DNA of 64,000 nucleotides from CAYPTB01 sp964413535 (GTDB taxonomy: Bacteria > Planctomycetota > UBA1135 > GCA-002686595): the NCBI GenBank assembly GCA_964413535.1, contig CAYPTB010000045.1, forward strand, positions 62,001 to 126,000. The letters run 5' to 3'. Below the pieces are notes generated by a model. The model had not been told where the DNA came from. It made no database searches and saw nothing but the letters and a program-made list of their open reading frames with translations. The first letter of the stretch is position 1, and every line of letters begins with the position of its first letter. A program made the translations under genes and the position numbers. Shown here piece after piece: positions 27,301-33,998 of this stretch.

Positions 27301-27457
27301 GGGCTACGATCCCCGCAAGGAGGACAAGCGAGCGGCCGCCGAACGCTGGGTCCGAGCCGTCAACGCCGATGGTCGCCACGGTCGGTGGCACTTCGAGATG
27401 GTGGGCGATCCCAGTGAAGTCGAGGGAGCCGTTCGGCGCGCCGTGCCGAAGCCATGA
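24335..27457 (+). CDS. Type III restriction-like helicase-nuclease (Res subunit)
   Basis: 1040 residues from ATG 24335, overlapping the ATPase stop (ATGA). The N-terminus PILNSPFEEPREHWWIEEGK matches a Res-like group I recall being called BPTD_3080-type. Superfamily 2 helicase motifs: I KMATGSGKTTVMG (Lys165), II VMNDEAHHAYR (Asp352-His355), III LSATPFY, and V/VI in VGMLTEGWDCNTVTHVIG and EQVVGRALRR. The C-terminus carries a PD-(D/E)xK nuclease: VPDFLV (Asp971) and VVLETKGYD (Glu987, Lys989). A strongly acidic DDDDGDEETE insertion lies near residue 375. It should translocate on DNA and cut unmodified target DNA together with the methyltransferase subunit. Confidence 0.88.
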   Translation: MSQESVHEVQEPILNSPFEEPREHWWIEEGKSAVRRAGRRPAMYFYRKPGKGIEAEADEGAGTAIELILVNRVRERVRAWRDKGWPGVTRTSDELLRYWRREGRAQRLFFAQLEAAETIVFFAEARADYLQGLEIPWDQPSPERQAEGIRAFRRYACKMATGSGKTTVMGMLAAWSILNKVNDRSDARFSDAVLIVCPNVTIRNRLQELDPGRGEASLYRTRDLVPQHLMARMSQGRVLVTNWHVFEPQVTQIAGVSAKVNKSGRAVRTTDTLVIGAKTTTARGTRYIALDDLRHQESAKLLSVLEEVRDKQGNLAKVKVESWRHVESDAAVIARVLGRDLRGKQNLLVMNDEAHHAYRIQPASTAEEGETGDDDDGDEETEREATIWVEGLDRIHALRGINVCLDLSATPFYLVAAGPRANRPFPWIVSDFGLTDAIESGLVKIPQLAVRDSTGASIPGYFNIWRWVLQQMTATERGGRRASVKPEAVLKYAHSPIAMLGGLWEELRAEWRTTHEDGRPPVFIVVCKNTKIAKVLHEWLGEGKSPAGIPPARIEGFRNRDGRVVTIRVDSKVVQETDTGEAKSDESSWMRTMLDTVGRTHWPMDRQGRALYPPGFEELAKKLDRPLHPPGRDVRCIVSVGMLTEGWDCNTVTHVIGLRPFMSQLLCEQVVGRALRRANYDVGADGKLSEEVAKILGVPFAIVPFKENKGGTAPPPEKRYHVVAIPEKARFEIQFPRVEGYQQAIRNKIAVNWPDVPSLVLDPSRIPPEVELKGLLTNNVGRLSINGPGGIESVDLEPYRRSLRLQQAEFELAQALTKDYVERQECTVPAHALFPQVLEIVRRYVREKVRAVRPAETKDVALAPYFGWVIEKLLESIHPDASQGEAPEIPRYELNRPPGSTAEVDFWTSREPHEVVRSHLNYVVPDTKRWEQSAAYVLDRHELVEAFVKNAGLGFTVPYLHNGEMHDFVPDFLVRLKTNPPVHVVLETKGYDPRKEDKRAAAERWVRAVNADGRHGRWHFEMVGDPSEVEGAVRRAVPKP

Positions 27458-27522
27458 GGGGCCTCTGACGGCTCTGGCGGCTCGACGGCCCACTTCCGTG
27501 GTCGCGCGGGGCCCGGAAAGGC

Positions 27523-27537
27523 TTTCCCTGAGGGAAA
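27523..27537 (+). terminator. Small hairpin after the defence locus
   Basis: TTTCCC-TGA-GGGAAA forms a perfect six-pair stem 65 bases after the nuclease stop. There is no U-tract, so terminator function is only a guess. Confidence 0.3.
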
Positions 27538-27594
27538 TCGACCGACTCTTCGGACCTCCGTCGAGTTGCAGCTCTGTGAGGGTGGGGTAGGCTT

Positions 27595-28803
27595 GTGCTC
27601 CCGTCCGCGCGAGGGAGTCATTCGGACTCCCTATTCGGGTTGCGCCTCGGGAAACCGCCCTTGAACTGCACCGCTGCCAATCAACTCTACGTTCGGGCTG
27701 ACGGACGGGTGCCCTGCAACTGCGACGTCGGGGAGAACGTCACCCTCTTCAAGCCGGACCGCGAGAAGCTCGACGGCTTCGATTACGTCCGCGACTGCTA
27801 CAACGGGAAGCCGTTCCGTCGCATGCGCGACATGTTCGCGAAGGGCGTGCCCTACCTCGATTGCTGCAAGGACTGCTTCTACTTTCGACCCGACGAGGAG
27901 TTCCCGCACTACGGTGACGAAGGCCGGCTCGACTCGATCCAGAACCTCCAGCTCGAGCTCTCCTTCAACTGTCCGATCGAGTGCCTGGCATGCGTCTCGA
28001 TGGAAGTGCGGACGAACCCCGAGCTCTCGCCCCTCGGCAAGGCCAAGACCTTCCCCGACGAGCTCTTCTACAAGATGGTCGACGACTTCGTGCGCCACGG
28101 GATCGACGTCCGCGAGTTCTTCCTGTGCGGCCGCGGCGAGCCGCTCCTGCATCCGCGCGTGGGCGAGCTCCTGAAGTACGCCAAGCGTTTCTTCCCGAAG
28201 TCGCTCTTCACGGCGCACACCTCGGGCAACGTGCCCTTCCGGCCGGGCATCCTCGAGCTCGACCACCTGACCGTCAGCATCGACGGCGCGCGGCAGGAGT
28301 CGTACGCGACCTATCGCGTCGGGGGCTACATCGACCGGTCCCTGAAGCTCATCGCCGACGTCGTGCGGCATCGAGCGGCGCCCAAGCACCGGTTCGCCGC
28401 GCGGCGCTTCGCGTACCTGTGGGATCTGCCCGACTACGGCCCGGCGCAGCTCGCCAAGCTGCCGCGGCGCGTCCTGCGCTACCTGATCAAGCGCCGGCCC
28501 GAGCTGCCCGTGCTCCCGATCGTGCAGTGGAAGTACATCCTGTTCGAGCACAACGACTCGCCCGAGGAGATCCGCGAGGCGCAGGAGATGGCGCTCGACC
28601 TGGGCGTGGACGAGATGAAGTTCGTGCTCTCGCACACCTCGAACCGCTCGCGGACGTTCACGTCGACCGAGCAGATCGAGGGGGACCCCCTGTTCCATCT
28701 GTTCCCGCAGAAGAGCCGCGTCATCGGGAGCACGGTCAACGACGACATCGACAGCGTCACGCTCTGGAACGACGACGTGCACCGAGTGCGGGTCACGCCC
28801 TAG
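27595..28803 (+). CDS. Radical SAM protein with cysteine-rich N-terminal (SPASM-like) region
   Basis: Up to 402 residues. The radical SAM cluster motif CPIECLAC (CX3CX2C, residues ~126-133) follows a strand LQLELSFN, with GRGEPLLHP (GGEP-like SAM contact) and LDHLTVSIDGA further on. Before it lie NCTAANQLYVRADGRVPCNC and YLDCCKDC, an arrangement that normally forms the C-terminal SPASM auxiliary-cluster domain but here is N-terminal. It may modify a peptide or other substrate; no precursor peptide is evident nearby. The start is uncertain: GTG 27595 has a weak GGTGGGG upstream, while TTG 27640 and 27661 are alternatives that keep the cysteines. It is convergent with the gene at 28846-29709. 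Confidence 0.78.
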   Translation: MLPSARGSHSDSLFGLRLGKPPLNCTAANQLYVRADGRVPCNCDVGENVTLFKPDREKLDGFDYVRDCYNGKPFRRMRDMFAKGVPYLDCCKDCFYFRPDEEFPHYGDEGRLDSIQNLQLELSFNCPIECLACVSMEVRTNPELSPLGKAKTFPDELFYKMVDDFVRHGIDVREFFLCGRGEPLLHPRVGELLKYAKRFFPKSLFTAHTSGNVPFRPGILELDHLTVSIDGARQESYATYRVGGYIDRSLKLIADVVRHRAAPKHRFAARRFAYLWDLPDYGPAQLAKLPRRVLRYLIKRRPELPVLPIVQWKYILFEHNDSPEEIREAQEMALDLGVDEMKFVLSHTSNRSRTFTSTEQIEGDPLFHLFPQKSRVIGSTVNDDIDSVTLWNDDVHRVRVTP

Positions 28804-28845
28804 GGGCCGCGACTTGCAATCGTCGCGGCCGCGACGGCGCCGGGG

Positions 28846-29709
28846 CTAGTACGGGGCCGTTCCGCCCACGTCGTCGCGCAGCTTGCGCTTCAGGAGCTTG
28901 CCCAGCGCCTTGTCGCGCGCGTGCTTGAACGCGAAGGCGATCATCTGGCGCGAGAGCAGCGTGCGCGCGAGGTCGAGGCCCTTCGGCCACCACCACCAGT
29001 TCACGGCGATGTTCGCCTCGGAGTAGACCTGGTGCCACCAGAGCCCGGGGATGAAGAGCATCTCGCCCGGCTCGAGCACGAGGTCGTAGGAGCCTGCGCG
29101 CGTGAAGCGCGGGAAGCGAGCGAGGTCGGGCTTCTCGATGTCGACACGGCTGAAGTTCGCCTTGTACGGGTGCGGATAGACCGGCGCGTTCGGCGGGAAC
29201 AGCACGACGCGCTTCGTGCCCGTCACCATGCACAGGAGGTTCGCGACGAAGTCGCAGTGCAGCGGCGTCTTGTTCGTCCCAGGCGAGTACCAGAAGTTCA
29301 CGAGGAACAGGCGCTTCGCGTCGAACAGCGGCGGAGGCGCGACGTCCCGCCACAGCGGCTCGAGCGTCTCGTTCATCGAGCGCTGCATCAGGAAGTACTT
29401 CGGGTCCGCGTCCGGAGAGTGGTCGAGGTCGAGGAAGCGCGCGAAGGTCATCTCCTCGAGCGCCGACTTCTCGTCCACGAACAAGCGCTTCTTCCCCGAC
29501 GAGCGCGAGGGCGACACGACGCGGTCGCCGATCTTCGCGCGCAGGTACTCGTCGGTCCAAGCGCCCACGGCCTTCCAATCGTCCATGTAGCCGCGCACGA
29601 CGCACGGCACCTGCGGGCGCAGGTGCTCGCGCTCGAAGAGCTCGCGCGCCGGCCTGTCGAGCCGCGCGATGTCGGCCGCAGGGCCCCTGGTTCGTTCTGT
29701 CGTGGGCAT
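28846..29709 (-). CDS. Cupin-like (JmjC/cupin_8) Fe(II)/2-oxoglutarate-type oxygenase
   Basis: 287 residues from ATG 29709. The N-terminal FEREHLRPQVPCVVRGYMDDW is the usual opening of cupin_8/JmjC hydroxylases. The double-stranded beta-helix core has TPLHCDFVANLLCMVTGTKR, giving the metal ligands His and Asp, FPPNAPVYPHPY, and PGEMLFIPGLWWHQVYS, giving the second His. These proteins hydroxylate protein or small-molecule substrates at an Fe(II) centre; this substrate is unknown. It is transcribed towards the radical SAM gene and away from the sigma fusion, with about 240 bases of shared upstream region. Confidence 0.82.
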   Translation of the reverse strand: MPTTERTRGPAADIARLDRPARELFEREHLRPQVPCVVRGYMDDWKAVGAWTDEYLRAKIGDRVVSPSRSSGKKRLFVDEKSALEEMTFARFLDLDHSPDADPKYFLMQRSMNETLEPLWRDVAPPPLFDAKRLFLVNFWYSPGTNKTPLHCDFVANLLCMVTGTKRVVLFPPNAPVYPHPYKANFSRVDIEKPDLARFPRFTRAGSYDLVLEPGEMLFIPGLWWHQVYSEANIAVNWWWWPKGLDLARTLLSRQMIAFAFKHARDKALGKLLKRKLRDDVGGTAPY

Positions 29710-29950
29710 CCGTGTCGGAAGGGCGCGCGGCGCCGTCCCAGCGCCCCCGCGCTCGCTCTTTTCGGCTCGCGGAGCCGGAGGCGTGAGCCTAGCACGCGGT
29801 CCGCGCGCGCCGCGGCGTTCCCCGCGAGCTCGAAAAGCACCGGTATCTTGAATCCGCTTCCCTCCAGCCGGCAACGGGCGGGTGGAGCAGCGGGCGACTC
29901 GCCGACCGCCTTTCGCGACCGACGCCCGCGCGCAGGAGCACCACGCGACC

Positions 29951-32545
29951 ATGGAATCCTCGGGCGTCTCGCCTCACTTCCTCGAGCACCTCGACTGGGT
30001 GCGCGACCTCGCGCGCAGCCTCGTGCGCGACGCGAGCCAGGCGGACGACCTCTCGCAGGAAGCGTGGCTCGCCGCGCGCGCGCGGCCGGCCGGGGTTTCC
30101 CTGCGGCGCTGGCTGGGTGGGGTCGTGCGCAACCTGGCCCTCGAGACGCGCCGCGGCGAGGGTCGCCGGCGCGACCGCGAGGCCCTGGCGACCGCGCGCG
30201 AGTCCGCGCAGCACGCAACGGCCGCCGACCTCGTGCTCGAGCGCGCCGCCGTCCAGCGGCGCGTCGTCGAGCACGTGATGGAGCTCGAGGAACCGTATCG
30301 CACGGCGATCCTCCTGCGCTACTTCGACGGCTCGAAGCCACACGAGATCGCTCGCCGGCTCGGCGTGCCGGCGGCGACCGTCAAGACGCGGCTGCGGCGC
30401 GCCCACGAGCTCCTGCGCGCGCGGCTTTCCCGCGACGAGCCGGACGGCGCGTGGCTCGGCTCGCTCCTGCTGCTCGTCGTCCCGCGTACCGAGAACGCCG
30501 CCGCTTTCGGCGCCGGCGCCATGGGAGGAATCGCCTTGAGCACCAAGATCGCCGCCGTGTCCCTCGCAGGTCTGTGCGCCCTCGGAGGTTGGTGGGCCCT
30601 GTCGGACCCGACGCCCGACGCGCCCGTGACCGTCGCAGGCGCGCCCGAGAGCGCGGCGCCATCGGCCTCGATCCCGGCGGCTCTCGACGGGTCCGGAACG
30701 ACGCGCAGCGAGCACCGCGAGCCCGCGATCGAAGCGTCCGAGCCCGATGTGACTGTCACCGCCGCCGCGACCGTCGCCGAGGAACGGCGCCTCGAGGCGA
30801 CCGCCATCGACGTCGAAGGTGTTCCTGTCGCAGGCCTCGAGCTCCGCTTCCTTTCGGACGGGTACGAGGACCTGCGCGGCATCACGGACGGAAGGGGAGT
30901 GCTCTCTCTCGCGCACCCCAGTCGAAACGGTCGTCTCGTCGCGTCGAGCGACGTCTACGTCACGCTGCTCGAGTCGCATGTTCATGCGACGGGGGCGAAC
31001 GAAACGCTCGTCGTGGTCGTGGCGCCCTCCTGCGAGCTCGCGGGCGAGGTCGTCGACGAGCGTGGTTCTCCCGTCGCGAACGCCGTGCTGCATTTCGGCG
31101 TCTACAGCAATCTTCGCGACCAGTTCACCCAGATCCTCGATGGATCCGCATTCGGCGAGTGGAAGACCGAGACCGATGCATCGGGGCAGTTCTCCCTGCC
31201 GCGCGTGCCCTGCTTGGATGCGTCGTTCCTGCGCGTGCGCCGCGCGGGCTTCACGGCCCAGAGCGTCGAGCTCGCGGGACGCTCCGACGCACGCATGCGG
31301 ATCGTCCTGGACACCATCGAGAACGCGGCGAGCGTCCTACTCGGACGCGTGGTCGACGCGCACGGGACGCCCGTCGAGGGCGCTCGGGTGGCGCTCGGGA
31401 GAACGGGCGCTTCGACGAACGAACGCGGCGAGTTCCAGCTCGACGTGAAAGCTCACCGCGCTCCGCCCGACGACGTCCACCACCACTCGACCGACGCTGA
31501 CCACCGTCCCGACGAACCGACCCACAGCGATTGGATAGAAGGGGAGGTCCTGAGCGCGCTCGCGCCCGGTTTCCTGCCCGCTCGGCTCGCGCGCGATCTA
31601 GCAGCGCACCCGGAAGGTGGTTGGCCAGACTTCACCGAGCTCGTCGTGGAAGGAGTGCCGCTCGCGATCCGCGGGAGTATCGTGGACGCGGAGGGCGTTC
31701 CCGTTCAGGGCGCGAAGGTCGGCATCGCGGATCGAACGTACTTCGGCGTCATCGTGGACCACCGCGCGGACGCCTCCATAGGCAGGCTGGCGTTCGTGGA
31801 GGACTTCCTCGGCGGCCTCGGCGGTGACAACGGAGTGGTCGCCGACGCAACTGGGCGTTTCGAGATCCGCGGTTTGGAGCCGCGCGACTATCGGCTGTGG
31901 GTCGTTGGCCCGACGATGGCGACCACCGTCTCCGAGCCCATCGCCGCTGCGTCGGACGGAGTGGAGATCGAGCTCCCGGAGAGCCGGTCGATCGCCGTGC
32001 GCGGTCGCGTCGTGCGCCCGGGAGGACAACCCATGGCGGGGGTGCGCGTTACCCCGATGCGCGAGCTCGAGCCCGGCTCGGTCCCCCCGGGAGTGCGCGG
32101 CCCGCTCGTCTACTCGAGCACGAGCGTCGAGACCGGAGCGGACGGGCGCTTCGCCTTCGATGCGCTCACCGTCGACGACGTCGAGCTCTTGGTGTGGGCG
32201 GGTCCGGACTACAGCAGCCCGCAATGCTCGCTCGCGGGGTACGGGTCGGAGGACGAGCTCGAGATCGTCGTCGCGGCGAGCTGCCACTTCTACGTGGAGC
32301 TCGCGGAGGGGATCGACGGCGACACGTATTGGATGGAGGACGAAGAGGGGAAGAGGCTCGACCTCGTGCAGCGCTCCGGCGAGTTTCGCTTCGGCGTCTC
32401 CGAGGCGAAGATGTTCGGCAGCCGCTCAGGCGTGTACGCCGTCGACGAGACGGCGCGCACGCTGGTCGTCGTCGCGAACGGCATCGAGGTGCTGCGCGTC
32501 CCGATCGAGCTCGAGGTCGGCGCCACCACGCCGCTCTGCTTCTAG
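29951..32545 (+). CDS. ECF-like sigma factor fused to a transmembrane helix and a carboxypeptidase-regulatory-like surface domain
   Basis: 864 residues from ATG 29951 (AGGAG at 29934-29938); a longer GTG start at 29882 is possible. Region 2 of sigma-70 spans ~8-75 with DLSQEAWLAA and WLGGVVRNLALETRR; region 4 spans ~108-160 with LEEPYRTAILLRYFDG and the helix-turn-helix EIARRLGVPAATVKTRL. A membrane helix (~198-218, IAAVSLAGLCALGGWWALS) comes next, then ~640 residues of repeated beta-sandwich modules (LAGEVVDERGSPVANAV, LLGRVVDAHGTPVEGARV, GSIVDAEGVPVQGAKV, VRGRVVRPGGQPMAGVRV). No frameshift is visible; the fusion is continuous. It predicts a sigma factor tethered to the membrane that senses outside and transcribes inside. 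Confidence 0.85.
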   Translation: MESSGVSPHFLEHLDWVRDLARSLVRDASQADDLSQEAWLAARARPAGVSLRRWLGGVVRNLALETRRGEGRRRDREALATARESAQHATAADLVLERAAVQRRVVEHVMELEEPYRTAILLRYFDGSKPHEIARRLGVPAATVKTRLRRAHELLRARLSRDEPDGAWLGSLLLLVVPRTENAAAFGAGAMGGIALSTKIAAVSLAGLCALGGWWALSDPTPDAPVTVAGAPESAAPSASIPAALDGSGTTRSEHREPAIEASEPDVTVTAAATVAEERRLEATAIDVEGVPVAGLELRFLSDGYEDLRGITDGRGVLSLAHPSRNGRLVASSDVYVTLLESHVHATGANETLVVVVAPSCELAGEVVDERGSPVANAVLHFGVYSNLRDQFTQILDGSAFGEWKTETDASGQFSLPRVPCLDASFLRVRRAGFTAQSVELAGRSDARMRIVLDTIENAASVLLGRVVDAHGTPVEGARVALGRTGASTNERGEFQLDVKAHRAPPDDVHHHSTDADHRPDEPTHSDWIEGEVLSALAPGFLPARLARDLAAHPEGGWPDFTELVVEGVPLAIRGSIVDAEGVPVQGAKVGIADRTYFGVIVDHRADASIGRLAFVEDFLGGLGGDNGVVADATGRFEIRGLEPRDYRLWVVGPTMATTVSEPIAAASDGVEIELPESRSIAVRGRVVRPGGQPMAGVRVTPMRELEPGSVPPGVRGPLVYSSTSVETGADGRFAFDALTVDDVELLVWAGPDYSSPQCSLAGYGSEDELEIVVAASCHFYVELAEGIDGDTYWMEDEEGKRLDLVQRSGEFRFGVSEAKMFGSRSGVYAVDETARTLVVVANGIEVLRVPIELEVGATTPLCF

Positions 32546-32554
32546 GCCGATGCG

Positions 32555-33841
32555 TCAGGCCGCCTGGCCTGGATCGGCGGGCTTGCGCCGGCGTCGCTTG
32601 CGGCGGTCGCGCGGCGGGCCGCTCGAGAGCATCACCGCGATGGGGCGCGTGCTCTCGTTGCTGGCGAGGATGATCTGCAGCGCCGCGGTGAGGGGCACGG
32701 CGAGGAACGTGCCGACCGGCCCCCACAGGCCCGCCCAGACGACGACCGAGATGATCACCACGAGCGGCGAGAGGTTGAGCTCGCGCCCCAGGATCTTCGG
32801 CTCGAGGTAGCTCCCGAGCGTCAGGTTGATGGCCAGGTAGATCGCCGCGACGAGCATCGGCGTGGCGAGTCCCGGTGCGTTCACCATGGCGATCGCCGTC
32901 GCGATCGCGCCCGCGATGATGCTCCCGAAGGTCGGGATGTAGTTGAGCGCGAAGGTCGCGAACCCGAGCAGGAGCGCGTACGGCACGTGCAGCGAGACGA
33001 GGGCCGCGTAGCAAATCGCCCCCGTGGCGAAGGAGACGACCGTCTTCACGCCGAGATAGCGCTGGATGCCCCGCCCGATCGTGTCGAGCACGGCGCGCGC
33101 GTCGTCCTGCCGTTCGTCGAAGATCGAGAGGATCTTGCGCCGGAACACGGCCTGCTCCGCGAAGATGAACAGCATGTAGATGACGACGAGCGTGAGGTTC
33201 TTCGTGAAGTCCAACCCCCCGCCGATGAAGCCCGTCGCGATCCCCTCGATGTTGGCTTCCTGCATCGACCGGTGGATGAAGTCGGCGAAGAGGGCCGGGA
33301 CACGGTGATCGAGCATGTAGTCGTGGAAACCCTCCACGAGCACCTGCCAGTCGAAGCGCCGCGCGAGCTCGGTCTGGTCCTGCGACAGCGGATCGAGAAC
33401 GGGATGGGCGAGCGTTTCCTCGGCAACGAACTCGTCCTGCACCGCGAAGCCGTCCACGTCTTCCGGAACGGCCCCTTCCGAGCCGAGGCCTTCGCCGCTT
33501 TCACCCGTGACGCCGATGCCGGGCGGCACGACGGGCACGGCCGAGAACGCCGGCCCTTCCACGGTCTGCCCGCGGCGGAAGAGCGCGCGGACGTTCGCTT
33601 CGATGATCAGACCCACCCGCGCAACGCCGAAGAACACCAGCGTGACGATCAGGATGACCGTCAGAGGCGGCGGGATGTGGTAGCGCGCGAAGAGGCGCAC
33701 GACGGGCTGCAGCATGCTCGCGAGCAGGAGCGCGATGACGAGCGGCTGGATGATCCCGGCGCCGACGTGCAGCACCCAACCGACCATGATCGTGGTCGTG
33801 ATTCCGAGCAGGACGACCGCGGCGCGCGAGGTCGGGGACAT
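32555..33841 (-). CDS. AI-2E family transporter (UPF0118)
   Basis: 428 residues. Helices at both ends fit the family: IIQPLVIALLLASMLQPVVRLF and PLTVILIVTLVFFGVARV N-terminally, and YALLLGFATFALNYIPTFGSIIAGAIATAI, GSYLEPKILGRELNLSPLVVI and LWGPVGTFLAVPLTAAL C-terminally. NYIPTFGSIIA and LEPKILG are diagnostic. Family members include Na+/H+ antiporters and putative AI-2 exporters; the substrate here is unknown. Odd features are an acidic low-complexity insertion of about 60 residues (~95-155) after the second helix pair and a highly basic tail (RDRRKRRRRK). A TAAGGT hexamer lies six bases before its start codon. Confidence 0.85.
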   Translation of the reverse strand: MSPTSRAAVVLLGITTTIMVGWVLHVGAGIIQPLVIALLLASMLQPVVRLFARYHIPPPLTVILIVTLVFFGVARVGLIIEANVRALFRRGQTVEGPAFSAVPVVPPGIGVTGESGEGLGSEGAVPEDVDGFAVQDEFVAEETLAHPVLDPLSQDQTELARRFDWQVLVEGFHDYMLDHRVPALFADFIHRSMQEANIEGIATGFIGGGLDFTKNLTLVVIYMLFIFAEQAVFRRKILSIFDERQDDARAVLDTIGRGIQRYLGVKTVVSFATGAICYAALVSLHVPYALLLGFATFALNYIPTFGSIIAGAIATAIAMVNAPGLATPMLVAAIYLAINLTLGSYLEPKILGRELNLSPLVVIISVVVWAGLWGPVGTFLAVPLTAALQIILASNESTRPIAVMLSSGPPRDRRKRRRRKPADPGQAA

Positions 33842-33847
33842 GGCTTC

Positions 33848-33853
33848 ACCTTA
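33848..33853 (-). promoter_or_regulatory. Putative -10 hexamer (TAAGGT) of the AI-2E gene
   Basis: Minus-strand TAAGGT ends 6 bases before ATG 33841, placing the expected transcription start at or beside the start codon. Confidence 0.4.
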
Positions 33854-33998
33854 CGAAGCGCCGGCCGTTCCTCCAACGCGCCCGCCCGCAGCTCGCGAGC
33901 GCGCCCCAGCGACCCGCACCGCCTTGCTTCCACGCCGAAGCGTAAGCTGGCCCCGTGAGCGTCCGAGCGAACCGCAGGCTCGCCGCCATTTGGCCCGC

